A stretch of 64,000 nucleotides of DNA from Viscum album (GCA_963277665.1 OY728136.1:1980524576-1980588575), one strand, 5' to 3'. Numbered from the stretch's first letter, positions 37,108 through 48,616 are shown. The notes: generated by a model from the sequence alone, not told the origin. Numbers and translations are program-made.

Positions 37108-39085
37108 TGAACATTCCATGAAAAACACATTCACAGTCTGAATATTATTCATGATGTGAATATTTTTCTTAGTATATTTCATTAATTTCGTTTATAGCTT
37201 GATAATGGTTCTTTTCATGAAACATGTTAACATCATGAAATAGTCGATCCAGTTTTTTTATCTTAGGTGTTTCATTTTTTGATATGTATGTATCTTACGT
37301 TATTTGGATAGTAAATTTATGACTCAAACCATGAAACTCTGAGTCAAAACTTGTATCATTCATGACCTATATGTTTATATGTACTATAATACCAAATAAA
37401 AATTAATTCATTACGTGACATCCTCTTCCAAACCCAATTCCAATATAGAAAATATTGGGTTTCTCTACTCTTTCAGGATCTCTTCGTTTGATGCTTTCTC
37501 TCTATGGTGGTTGTGTCATGTATGTCTCAATAAAAGACTTTATAAATATTCATTTCCATTGGACATGGTAGTTTAATTTGGTATGATTATAAGAGATATT
37601 GATCAAAATTTCATCCTTATGTGTTTTCTCTAGATCCATCATTCTATTGTCTTTTAGATTATAGCCTTTATATTCGGTGTGGTGTGATGTGTGAGTTCCT
37701 TGAGGGCCTCCATTGTTGTATTTTTTTCGATTCAATGTTAGAGGATCCCATTATCTATAAAGTACATACTAAGTTTGATGTAGTTTGTTCTGTCTCTATC
37801 TTTTGATAGATGAACCATGATTTATCTTGTTCTGTTAAAAAATTATAAATAAATTGGAATGATTTATTTGTGTCTGTAAATGGATTTATGATAAAGGGTG
37901 GGGTTTCCAATGGATTTCGATAAAGTAAAATGGGTGTTTTCTAATCACTGTAAAATGGATATTCAAAGTAGGTGTGATAAAAAAAGGGTTTTTGAGATTG
38001 ATTATGAAAATATAATTTGAAATTTATTTGGTAAATGAAGAACATGAGAAGCCTTGGGTATATAGGTAAAATGTGTATCTTAGGGCCATCAACCATTTTT
38101 ATATCAATGGGTTCAATCATGGGTGTTCCGCTTCTCATTAGTTATAGTTTTCTAGGTAAGTTATATTGATAATATTTGGTGGTTTAATAATGGTATGTCC
38201 CTCTACTCATTAGGCTTATTTTCTATAGACTTATATATAAACTAATCATTTATTTTGGTATAAGTAGACTGATAGCAAGGCCTATTTTGAACCTTGGCCT
38301 ATTTACCATTGTTATTTGGATATGTATTGTTCTGGATTTGATATGTCATATTTGACATTGATATATTTTAATGTAAACGATTATTTGAAACGTTTTTTCT
38401 ATAATTATTTTAAAAGTATGGAAATATAGAAATATTAACCATGATTTTGATATAAAACTTCTTTACATGTTATCATGACATGTTTTCTTTAAATTGATAA
38501 AAACTGGAATTTTGATTATAAAAATAATATAGAACATTTATGTGGGATTCTATCAATCCCCTTTAGCTCACTACTTGCACAACACTTAGGTAGTGTGTGG
38601 ACTATGTACTATATTCTGATGTTGGAGAAGTTAAGCTACCACATTGAGGTGGAATGGTTTTATTTTAGTAGGGTACAATTGGTTTATTGTGATGCAGTAG
38701 TGTATTTTCTCACGTATCACACAGAGTAGTAGTGGTGGGATTCATTTTTCGTAGTGAAGTTTTTAGAACCATACCTTCATTTTTATCAATATTTTAGTTG
38801 TACCAATACTGATGTTTTACTTTAATTATTGAATATATTTCATATGTTTATTTTAATGGTGTTTTATTTTACTATGTATGTATGACATGTTGTCTTCTTT
38901 AGTTTCTTTCAAATAATTCCCTATTATTTTTATTTGTGCTTGGGATATAGTCTCCAGCACGTGGGGTAGGGAACACAAATCAGGTGTGTGGAATATTGGG
39001 TCTACTGCCAATTTTTTAGGGTTTCCCAGGTTTGCTGTTTTAATTTATGTTACATGTATGGATATATTTGTGTTTATTTAGGTGA
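37108..39085 (+). repeat. Right (3') LTR of element D
   Basis: Starts TGAACATTCC after a purine tract and aligns along its length with 30315-32244. The right end is uncertain by some tens of bases because the two copies have diverged there. The length of about 2 kb matches the left copy. Confidence 0.7.
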
Positions 39086-39367
39086 AAAAATTTAAAAATA
39101 TGGTTTCATGGAATTAAAAAAGATCGAAAATAAATCTGAATTATAACATGGATTTTTATTATCCATTATGTCCTTGGGTCAATTACCCAATTATTGGAAC
39201 ATATCATAAGTGATCTTTTTTGATAAATAATTTAGTGGATACTAGTGAGAAGAATGAACAAAATATTTGAATAACTCAACAACATCAATGTTTTTTTGGT
39301 CTTGGGTATGAATATAATTCCCTTTCAACCAAAATTTGTTATATAGGTCTTATAAATACCATCATAT

Positions 39368-39745
39368 ATCAAAGTTAATGTTCATAAAGATGCTCATGGT
39401 GAACCATACACTTTAGGTTTTGGTGGAATAATTAGTACATTCGAGGAATTATTAAATGGTGCTTCATATAATCATTTGGTACCTATATTTCCCATGATGT
39501 GGATCTCTTTTTAGTAATTCATTATATTAAGTGCAATATATAATTTGAATGGAAAAAATAGTGGATTTAAAATTAATCTATATTGGTATTCATCATTATT
39601 AGTGGTAAAAAAGGCTTTGCCTATTGAAAAATTTACAAATAATTCTTGTAATATATTTGAAACATAGAGAAGAAATTGTATATGAGTTTCTATATTTAAA
39701 AGGACGCTAACATTGTGGTTTGGGAACTATCTGAAAAATTAGTTG
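39368..39745 (+). pseudogene. LINE-type RNase H fragment
   Basis: The plus strand reads IKVNVHKDAHGEPYTLGF then GGIISTFEELLNGASYN, later INLYWYSSLLVVKKAL and, after shifts, KDANIVVWELSEKLV. This follows the plant RNase H fold found at the end of L1-type LINE ORF2 or in domesticated copies (+KVN.DGA..G.PG..G.GGI.R......GA; +..ESDS.LVVK.+; REGN..AD.LA). The first catalytic aspartate is histidine (NVHK). The RT part is absent, cut off near the end of the D LTR. Confidence 0.7.
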
Positions 39746-39924
39746 TTTAGAGATCTTGTGTTTGGACCTTTTACCTTAACGATGATTTCTCCATAATCAC
39801 CTCTCTCTTATAATGGGTGATGTTTACACCCAGAATTTACCTCATCTTGTTATATCTTATTCCCAATTCCGTTGTAAATGTTTTGGGAATCAGTCTTCGA
39901 AACTATCACCCAAAACATCCTAGA

Positions 39925-40020
39925 TTATTATTATTAATATTATTAGTCTTATCATTATTATCATTATTTTTTTTGGGATTATTATTTCCCTTATTATTAT
40001 TGTTGTTTATATTATGATTT
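39925..40020. repeat. ATT-rich simple repeat
   Basis: Irregular runs of ATT/TTA triplets. It follows the LINE RNase H fragment by about 180 bp and could be the low-complexity tail of that insertion. Confidence 0.5.
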
Positions 40021-40594
40021 TTTTGAAAATTTTGTTATTATAGTTATTTTTTCTCTATTTGAAATCAAAACTTATCATTTCTAAAAATTCATTTATGTTA
40101 AATGAATATTTCATTAAATTATGGGTAAAAAAATATGGATTTATTTTTGTGCATATCCTTGTATAGAACATCGATTTGTATAAACAATAAGGTTGTTGAT
40201 CTTCGTTAAACATCATATGCATGTTTTGATCAGTGGAAGTTTTCTGGATCCTTTGATATATCTCTCTTCTAGTGATTATTCATATAAAATTTATACTGGT
40301 GTTGACCATATATCCCACTAATATAAAATGAATTGGGGAATCTGATTAATTAATTTAGGGAAACAATTATTCATTATTGTCCTTCATTTAGAGATTGAAC
40401 TCCAATATACGAGGAATTGATTTGAATTGGTGGAATTTGGTATTTACAGAATGAAAATCCTAGCTGACTCCTGGTTTATATTATTCATTAACTTTTAATT
40501 TATAATGATGTATCTCTAATAAACTATGATGATTTATATAATATATTTTTAACATATTTTAAAAATTAAACTGATTATTGGTTCAATATCCATT
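40021..40594. other. Unassigned flank to the left of element B
   Basis: AT-rich, no motif recognised. It ends with CACCT at 40595-40599, duplicated after the right LTR of B, so this DNA and that starting at 51225 were contiguous before B inserted. Confidence 0.6.
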
Positions 40595-40599
40595 CACCT
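40595..40599. other. Target site duplication of element B (left)
   Basis: CACCT immediately before the LTR terminus TGTAGAGACC; identical to 51225-51229. A 5-bp duplication is what Ty3/gypsy integrase makes. Confidence 0.92.
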
Positions 40600-40667
40600 T
40601 GTAGAGACCCAAATCATGACGTACATTGAGATTACATTACTTTTGCAGAATACTTAGTACATAACAA

Positions 40668-40680
40668 AACACACACACAC
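40668..40680. repeat. (AC)n microsatellite in the B LTR
   Basis: acacacacacac run present in both LTR copies (also near 47103-47115), so it was there at insertion. Confidence 0.75.
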
Positions 40681-42192
40681 AAGGATTGTAATAGTTTAGT
40701 GTCTTTGGAAACTCGGAATAAAATCTTCTATTCCTGGTGAAAGATATTCAACATCTCCCATAAAGATCTTCATTTTTTTTATACCTAAAACTTTTCTTTA
40801 TATCCTGGGGAAAAGAAAACATAAAAGGGTGAGCTCAAATGCTCAGTAAGGGTAAAAAAAATATCAATCACATCATATACATAAGCACATAACTTTTGGA
40901 AATCTTAACCTGCAAAAGTGATCATAATTTCATAACATGGGATAAATCATGGCAGTGAAATGTAATCACAATAATCATAACATAAAACATAAAACTTTGT
41001 GGCATACACACATAATCATAGTGAATCATTTCTTGTTAGTCAAGATTCATTTCCAAGACTATCTTAGTGGACAAAGTCCCTTTCTGAACTGAGTCACCCT
41101 CGTTCCAGTCCTGTTTCACTGAACCGGTATAACCTACCGTTCCATCCATGTCTATCTCATGAGATATAAAATCATTAACCAATGAATTGGAGGGAGATAT
41201 AGGTCCCACCCATCTCATAATGATACCATTCTGATGTGTGCCACAAAATCATAAATCAAACATCATTACATAACCCATGTAATACAAATGGGAATCTTAA
41301 ACATCATGACATCATAAAACAATTCATACAAGATAAAGGAATTCATAAAAATAATTCCATCACAACATAATCAAATCAATGTAATAATAGGGATAAAAAC
41401 AGAACCCTTTATTATCTTAGATGGAAAATAATTTTGATAAAACACTTGAATTCCATTCTTGGGGAAAATATCCTTTCTTCTTCAAAAACATTTTTCCTTT
41501 CTTAACATGTCATAAAACTTTAAACTAAAAGAAGTTGATTAAAAATAAACTTGAAAACTTGTAAAGGAAGATTCTTGGAAATAATTTTTTAAAAATCCAT
41601 TCATGCTGTATAAGTTAAAAAAAACATTCTTCGTACTTTTTTCGGAAAAGTCAAAAAGTACCTCGTACGAAAAACGACAAAATATTCCTTTCATATTCTT
41701 TACTAAAAACTCACCGAAGGGTAAAATTGGATTTAAACTATTTTAAGTGGATGGAAACAATATTACATATTTAGGGAACATGGATGTGGATGATAAAATA
41801 CACCCCAGTAAATGACAAAGTAAAAACAATCTCGGATAAAAATGAGATTGTGATATTTTCGCTTACCTTAGGTACGATTTGCTTCGTAAGTGTCCGAACA
41901 TCCTGTATAATGATTTAAATAATGACATTGACTTATTACATAATCATATTCATTGTTATGATATCATATATGGTTCACTTATGACTTTATATTACCCGTT
42001 ATTTTGTAAATTCCATGTTAAAGAGCGTTTTGTGTAAAATTGTTTCATTTGTCGTCCGTGTTTTGACTTGTAATTATTCATATGATTACTTAGATCATGA
42101 TTACTTAATTCCATAATATAAAAAATGATTTATATATATATATATATTTAGAATATACATATATATAATAAATCAGTAAATGGAAATAAATA

Positions 42193-42236
42193 CACCGTTC
42201 ATGGAGACGGTAGTCCATACGTACGCATGAACGATG
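42193..42236 (-). repeat. Hairpin module 1, left B LTR
   Basis: CACCGTTCAT pairs with ATGAACGATG around GGAGACGGTAGTCC and ATACGTACGC. Pairing extends outward: GGAAATAAATA on the left against TTTTCGTTTCC on the right, for a total arm of about 21 nt with few mismatches. Confidence 0.75.
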
Positions 42237-42391
42237 TTTTCGTTTCCTTATTGAATTGAATGGAATTAAGTAGATGACATACATATAAATATAAATAAAT
42301 CCAGTATCATTTTTATGTCATATATTTCATTAGTAATTATTATATATACTTTATAATCATTCATGAATGGTTAATCATTGAGAATGAATCT

Positions 42392-42436
42392 CATCGCGTC
42401 GTGGAGACGGTAGTCTGTACGTACGCACGAGCGATG
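42392..42436 (-). repeat. Hairpin module 2, left B LTR
   Basis: CATCGCGTCGT pairs with ACGAGCGATG around GGAGACGGTAGTCTGTACGT. The arm extends outward (GAATGAATCT against ATATCATTCC). Same core as module 1 but a different arm sequence, still self-complementary. Confidence 0.75.
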
Positions 42437-42576
42437 ATATCATTCCCATGGTCGTGGAATTGTGTTTAAGTGTATGTATACTATTTCAGTATCAATATCA
42501 CTTTATAATAATCATATATAGTTACTCATTACACCATTATACCCATCCAATTAAGGTGGTGGCGTAAAATAGATTA

Positions 42577-42621
42577 CACCACGGCGTGGAGACGGTGTTC
42601 CGTACGTACGCACGTGCAGTG
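42577..42621 (-). repeat. Hairpin module 3, left B LTR
   Basis: CACCACGGCGTG pairs imperfectly with CACGTGCAGTG around GAGACGGTGTTCCGTACGTA. It is the module nearest the promoter, about 336 bp downstream of the TATA box in the element's sense. Confidence 0.7.
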
Positions 42622-42956
42622 ATTTCCTTTTTCTGTAGGATGGATAGAAGGTTAATTATAGTTGTTTCATATTTATAATAAAATATCAGTATATAAGAAA
42701 TACTGATGTTATTACTTTATCATGAAAAAACTAATGAAGAATAAGTTGAAGAAGAAAGAAATTGAAAAAGATCGGTAATGGATATTACCTCTTTTTGATG
42801 CGCCTTTTCTTAACCTCCACTTAAAGAACTAAGGATGGTCTTTGAAGAAGACCAGGACCTATAGGATGATACTAGGGAAGTGGATAAGAGATTTTGTCAG
42901 GGGTTGGACGAGCTTGAAGGCTCAAAGTTGTGTGAGGAGGAGAGGGAGGAGGTTCC

Positions 42957-42964
42957 CTTTTATA
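42957..42964 (-). promoter_or_regulatory. TATA box, left B LTR
   Basis: TATAAAAG on the minus strand within CCTTATAAAAGGGAACC. Well-formed core promoter word, conserved in the other LTR at 49381-49388. Transcription would start about 30 bp on, near 42930, and run through the hairpin modules. Confidence 0.65.
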
Positions 42965-44800
42965 AGGGAGGAGAGGGGCACCTTTGGAATAACAAAAAAT
43001 GTTATTTTATTATAAAGACAAATTCGCTTTTAAATAGCTCCAAATTGATTTATTTCGAGGCTAAGGTGGGTATTGGTCTAAATCCTCTCATAAAATAGGA
43101 TTTATACAAGTTTAGGTTATTATTTTAACCTTATCAATTAGATTTAACTCTAAGTTAAATAATTTAACTTTTACCGTGTCTTTTTGTTTTCTTACACTAT
43201 ATGGTTAATAAACTTACCATAACAAGACAAAAGAACCCCAAGTTGTTTATTATTAATATATATATCTTTATCTAAGTCATTTGTCCAAACATTAGATTTT
43301 TAGGAATTAAATAACAATTGATAATATAATATTTGTTTTAAAAACTAATTTATGTCAATTTTGACACTATTTGGTACATGATTTTTATGAAATTCATAAC
43401 AGAATGATAAGTTCTAACCAAGTTCCTTAAATCAACAATAACATGTCATATTAACCTATAAAATTAGTTTAAGTCATAAAAAGTCTCAAATTACATTTAT
43501 TTGGGCATTTATAACATCAATTATGTTAATTTTTCTTAAAAAGGTAATTATTGTATCATTGTTGTGTCATAAATAAATTAAATTATTTAAAGTATAAAAA
43601 TTAAAAATAAAATACCATTATGTATGAAATATTGTTATCTTTCTAATTAATATTTATAGTCTAATTTATCTTATGTATAACCCCATATTAAAAATGTTTT
43701 AGTAAATAAACTTTGATTTTAACTCTTTTAACTCTTCTTTAAATTAAATAATAATAAATGTCCTAATCTAATCCAAGTGGGCCTAAATGATAATATTTTA
43801 CACTTAAGGTTGATTTTCGTCGAGATAAACTTGTCCAATAGGATTAGGACATGTGTTAGGGTAATATTAATATCATTTTTACCCTTAATTACCCTATTTA
43901 CTTTTAACGGTGGTAAAAAAAAGTAAAAAGTTACTATTCACCAAAAATTATTTTCATCTCATTGAACCACATTATACTTACTGACATCAACCGTGTCTCT
44001 CGGATTTTTGAAATTCCATTCACAGAAGCGGTAAAATTATGATTTATGAAAAAAATAATTTTTTTAACTGCCACTTAGTAGTTTCATTATTCATCAAAAA
44101 TTGAAGTTTTTCAGAAAAATGCCAAAATTTAACCCTATGCTATAATTGATATTCTGAATTCAAAAATGATTTCTATTTTACAAAATTCCCAACATATAAG
44201 TTGCATTAATAAATTTTATAATTAATTTCTGTTGTCACAACAAATAGTGTGTTTTTAAGAGATAATAACTATCAAAATATTAACACTTGTTTATGTCTGG
44301 TGTAAATGTGAAATTACATCCAATGACCAAAATTGTATTGAATTGTAAAAATGTATTCTAAATATACTTTAAAACCACTCAAATTAATAATTTATCACTA
44401 TTAATTATTTCAACTAAAAAAGTTGTTTTTAATTAAAATTTAGTAATTTTCACTATTCATCAGAATATGAAAGTTATCCGAAAAGTACCAAAATTTCACC
44501 TTAGGCTAAATTCGATACTACGAATCCAAAAATGAAGTCCATTTTGAGAGCTAAAATTTCTAAAATTTTAAAACGTTGTTATTACTATTCATAATGGCTA
44601 GTTATAATAATATTTTAATAGCATATCGTTGTTTAGAGAAATTCGGTATTGCGTACTACACACGCTATCGAGGAAGATCGCGATTGCGTGCAAGGCAAGT
44701 CAAGGATGTGTGTTGTGCAAGCTCCTTTTGGTTTAGCGTACAACACAAGGCATTAATAAACTTAAAAAGAATATTTTTCATAAAATCTCAGGCTGTTACA

Positions 44801-44817
44801 TTCTACCCCCCTTAAAA
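44801..44817 (-). other. Polypurine tract of element B
   Basis: On the minus strand TTTTAAGGGGGGTAGAA directly precedes the LTR start TGTAACAGCC. This is the classic plant Ty3/gypsy layout, and it fixes the orientation and the LTR edge. Confidence 0.9.
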
Positions 44818-45474
44818 TGAATTTCGCCCTCGAAATTCGTCGGGGTTATAAATGGTTTACTATTCGAATATTTCTTTAATAGAAACCCACATCATAAAAA
44901 TGAATACCAAAACTTGGCTTTAAAAAATAAAGTATGAAATGTAATGATTACCCAAATAAACTAATCACTGGGTTTCCACATAGGTGAAAATATGGATATG
45001 GAAGAGAAATGTAACCATCATGTTCTGATGGAGAGTGGTAGAGAACATGGCTATAGAAAAGCCAATAATCAAAAATCCATAAATTTGTGACGATCTAAGG
45101 TACCATCTGATTAATCAAATATAAGAGCACTAAGACAATATTTTTGGTTTTCAAGATCTTTTCCCTAAAGATGAAAATTTTGAATTAGAATAAATACTTA
45201 CTTTATTTTGGTACAATATCACTGTTGTTCGTGCCTTGAACAATTTCCACTTAATCTCTTAAATAAATGAAGTTGAATTTGTTATTCGTGAAGTGTTAGC
45301 AGATCATGTGATAAAATGACGGGTCATTCCATCTGTCTCAAACAAAAGGTTAGCAAAATTTATTAAATATACATAAGTCATTCTATAGTGAGATTAATCA
45401 TATATGGTTCCTAAAATGGACTTATACATCATATATCATACTACTTAATATAATAAAACTAGTTTCTACTAAAC

Positions 45475-45592
45475 AGGGACTTCCTGTAGGCCAGTGGTAG
45501 GCGATAAAGGTCAGTCTCACTTCGGTTGTGGGTTCGATTCCCACATCCTTGTCCGAAGCGATGGGCTGTCGCCCGTCCTGCAGGTTGTCATT
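45475..45592 (+). mobile_element. tRNA-derived SINE candidate inside element B
   Basis: Contains an A-box-like word TAGGCCAGTGGTAGG (45487-45501) and a perfect B box GGTTCGATTCC (45531-45541), 44 nt apart. The T-arm is ideal: GTGGG / TTCGATT / CCCAC (45528-45544). The ends do not form an acceptor stem, so this is not a working tRNA. A GC-rich non-tRNA tail follows, with the small hairpin GGGCTGTCGCCC, ending at TTG then a short T run (catttttc). A T-rich end instead of poly(A) is seen in the plant Au-type SINE family, which I suggest without being able to search. Much higher in GC than its surroundings. Flanks ctactaaaca and ttctaaaact could be a decayed target duplication. Confidence 0.6.
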
Positions 45593-45768
45593 TTTCTAAA
45601 ACTACATTACTATAACATCACATAAATAATATCAAAAAAAAGTTCTATCCTTAAACAATACTAACTTATGGTTAACATAATCCATTTCAATATTTAGGCT
45701 TACTTAAAATACTTCGGTCCAAACTCATAGTATAAAGAAAATGATTACTTGAAATGTCCTCAACCAAG

Positions 45769-46090
45769 CATGTGAATACCATCATTTATCCCCCATATAT
45801 CTTGTTGGTCACATTCTAATCATGTGAATACCTTAATCATGTATTCTCTTGAAAAATGAATACCTATTAAATCTTAGTGAAAACATGAATGCTGTCAAAA
45901 GTTAACTCTTACCACATACCAAATTCCAAAAATTCTATATACTCAATCCATGATATAAACTTTTCCATATATCAGTAATGAGCTCATGAATACTATCAAA
46001 CAATTAATTTTCTCCTTATCCCTTCATTATGCGCATATCATCTTCATTCCAAAAATATATGAATAAACTTTCATGGATACTGGTAGCATT
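45769..46090 (-). repeat. Degenerate short repeats CATG(t)GAATACC/ACT
   Basis: catgtgaataccatcatt (45769), catgtgaataccttaat (45823), catgaatgctgtcaaa (45885), catgaatactatcaaac (45985) and catggatactggtagca (46072) recur at irregular spacing of about 50-100 bp. No coding frame runs through them. Confidence 0.45.
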
Positions 46091-46320
46091 AATCACACAC
46101 TTTCAAAATTCAAGTAAAGACAACAATGTAACAATCCTTAGATGTCTCTTTATTCCATAGTACCATGAGATTCTTTATACAACATTACACTTGATAAACA
46201 TGTAATCATTCCAATACCTTCTTAAACCATTGACTGAGCTTCAACAATTCTTTCATCTCACATATCATTTGTAGTCTCTTCATAATCATCAAAATAAATA
46301 CTACACATACAACCATACTG

Positions 46321-46792
46321 ATTCTCTTCATGAGACTTTCCCTTAGGGAATTGGTTTGCATAATGCCCTTACATTCCACATTTAAAACATTTAACCATTG
46401 TTGATGTCGTAGCAATACCATTATCCTCATCCTTGGTGTTAACTAAACCTTTTCCTTTGCACTTACTGGCTTTGTGTCCTTCTTTTCCACACCCAAAGCA
46501 TCTTCAAGTTCCTTTGAAACATTTTCCTTGATGCCTCTTCCCACATGATTTACATAGGGGAAATTTAAACTTTCTTTCCTCTATGATCATCATGAAACTC
46601 CATCTTTCTCTTATTTGCCGAGTCAGGAAACTTACCAAATTTTACTTTATTGATCATATTATGAGATTGCTGATTCGGCATAATAAAGATGTTTGGACTT
46701 CCAAATCCCATTTCATTTGGTTTCTCATGAAGAATATCATTCTATTGTCCATCATATCCTCGATTATCGTGAATCACCTTGTTTCCAGCCAT
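46321..46792 (-). pseudogene. Truncated gag of element B with three zinc knuckles
   Basis: A minus-strand ATG at 46792 opens MAGNKVIHDNRGYDGQ, then a stop, then NDILHEKPNEMGFGSPN and PDSANKRKMEFHDDHRG. After a frame change the zinc region follows in one frame: CKSCGKRHQGKC (46519-46554), CFGCGKEGHKASKC (46459-46500) and CFKCGM*GHYANQF (46348-46389). The first is the CX2CX3HX3C form, the second CX2CX4HX4C. The third has an internal stop and phenylalanine for the last cysteine. Only about 75 codons precede the knuckles, whereas a usual gag has a capsid of some 200-300 residues there, so matrix/capsid appears deleted. As a nucleocapsid-like fragment it would bind RNA if intact; here it is broken. 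Confidence 0.8.
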
Positions 46793-47019
46793 TTTCTAAA
46801 ACCCAAAATTAATAGTGTGAGAGGATGAAATCATAATAAAGGGGGAGTAACTACAATATATAAAATCATTGGTTTAATCTAATATCGTTACCATAGTTCT
46901 ATGACTATATCCTATACGTATACTTATCCTTAGGGACATCCCTAGACAAACCTTAGAAATATCTCTAGGGATCTCACTAACGTTTTCGCATCCTAGTTTC
47001 CAAAGGTTGATTAACCTTT

Positions 47020-47031
47020 CCTCTGATACCA
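47020..47031 (-). other. Primer-binding site of element B (initiator-Met tRNA)
   Basis: Minus strand TGGTATCAGAGG, 11 of 12 matching the plant initiator-Met primer site TGGTATCAGAGC, two bases inside the 5' LTR edge at 47034. Shows that the right-hand LTR is the 5' one. Confidence 0.92.
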
Positions 47032-48616
47032 ACTGTAGAGACCTGAATCTTGACGTACATTGAGATTACATTACTTTTGCGGAATACTTAGTACATAACA
47101 AAACACACACACACAAGGATCGTAATAGTTTAGTGTCTTTGGAAACTCGGAATAAAATCTTCTAATCCTGGTGAAAGATCTTCAACATCTCCCATAAAGA
47201 TCTTCTTTTTTTTATACCTAAAACCATTCTTTATATCCTGGGGAAAAGAAAACATAAAAGGGTGAGCTCAAATGCTCAGTAAGGGTAAAAAATGTCAATC
47301 ACATCATATACATAAGCACATAACTTTTGGAAATCTTAACTTGCAAAGGTGATCATAATTTCATAACATGGGATAAATCATGGCAGTGAAATGTAATCAC
47401 AATAATCATAACATAAAACATGAAACTTTGTGGCATACACACATAATCATAGAGAATCATTTCTTGTTAGTCAAGACTCATTTCCAAGACTATCTTAGTG
47501 GACAAAGTCCCTTTCTGAACCGAGTCACCCTCGTTCCAGTCCTGTTTCACTGAACCGGTATAACCTACCGTTCCAGCCATGTCTATCTCAGGAGATTTAA
47601 AATTTTTACCCAATGCATTGGAGGGAGATATAGGTCCCACCCATCTCATAATTATACCATTCTTATGTGTGCCACAAAATCATAAATCAAACATCATTGC
47701 ATAACCCATGTAATACAAATGGGAATCTTAAACATCATGACATCATAAAACAATTCATACAAGATAAAGGAATTCATAAAAATAATTCCATCACAACATA
47801 ATCAAATAAATGTAATAATAGGGATAAAAACAGAACCCTTTATTATCTTAGATGGAAAATAATTTTGATAAAACACTTGAACTCCATTCTTGGGAAAAAT
47901 ATCCTTTCTTCTTCAAAAACATTTTTCCTTTCTTAACATGTCATACAACATTAAACTAAAAGAAGTTGATTAAAAATAAACTTGAAAACTTGTAAAGGAA
48001 TCTTCTGGGAAATAATTTTTTAAAAATCCATTTATGCCGTATAAGTTAAAAAAACATTCTTCGTACTTTTGTCGGAAAAGTCAAAAAGAACCTCATACGA
48101 AAAACGACAAAAGATTCCTTTCATATTCTTTACTAAAAACTCACCGAAGGGTAAAATTGGATTTAAACTATTGTAAGTGGATGGAAACAATATTACATAT
48201 TGAGAAAACATGGACGTGGATGGTAAAATACACCCCAGTAAATGCCAAAGTAAAAACAATCTCGGATAAAAATGAGATTGTGATATTTTCCATTACCTTA
48301 AGTCCGATTTGCTTCATAAGTGTCTGAACCTCCTGTATAATGATTTAAATAATGTCATTGACTTATTACATAATCATATTAATTGTTATGATATCATATA
48401 TGGTTCACTTATGACTTTATATTACCCGTTATTTTGTAAATTCCATGTTAAAGAGTGTTTTGGGTAAAATTGTTTCATTTGTCGTCCGTGTTTTGACTTG
48501 TAATTATTCATATGATTACTTAGATCATGATTACTTAATTCCAGAATATAAATCATGATTTATATATATATTTAGAATATACATATATATAATAAATCAG
48601 TAAATGGAACGAAATA

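Larger units (their letters stand above)
40600..44800 (-). repeat. LTR of element B (left copy; 3' LTR, 4201 bp)
   Basis: Starts TGTAGAGACC and ends GGCTGTTACA, so has TG...CA ends. It is near identical to 47034-51224: in the first 270 bp I count about nine substitutions and a few small indels. In the sense direction it has a long U3 (44800 to about 42930), a TATA box at 42957-42964, and a downstream R-U5 of about 2.3 kb with three hairpin modules. CpG words are common compared with elements A and C, as expected for a younger copy. Confidence 0.93.
44818..46200 (-). other. Non-coding part of the element B interior
   Basis: Occupies the place where pol would be. Just inside the polypurine tract, GACGAATTTCGAGGGCGAAA resembles the sequence that follows pol in related elements. 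No RT, RNase H, integrase or protease word was found in any minus-strand frame. It holds the SINE candidate (45475-45592) and a cluster of degenerate repeats (45769-46090). Confidence 0.6.

Noticed and set aside
40668..40680. CRISPR-like or telomeric repeats
   Set aside because: Only simple AC/AT microsatellites and LTR-internal modules occur. No regular repeat-spacer array and no telomere word.
41036..41218. A 60-codon minus-strand frame present in both B LTRs (also 47467-47649), starting MRWVGPISPSN
   Set aside because: It is conserved only because the LTRs are near identical. The roughly eight differences between the copies are almost all amino-acid changing, so there is no sign of selection for a protein. 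Treated as leader sequence.
44576..44815. A 79-codon plus-strand frame in the B LTR (counterpart frames near 51053)
   Set aside because: Antisense to the element's transcript, runs over the LTR end and polypurine tract, and differs in frame between the two LTR copies.
45475..45592. A functional tRNA gene
   Set aside because: The T-arm and B box are perfect, but the predicted acceptor strands do not pair and no normal anticodon arm is evident. A SINE fits better.
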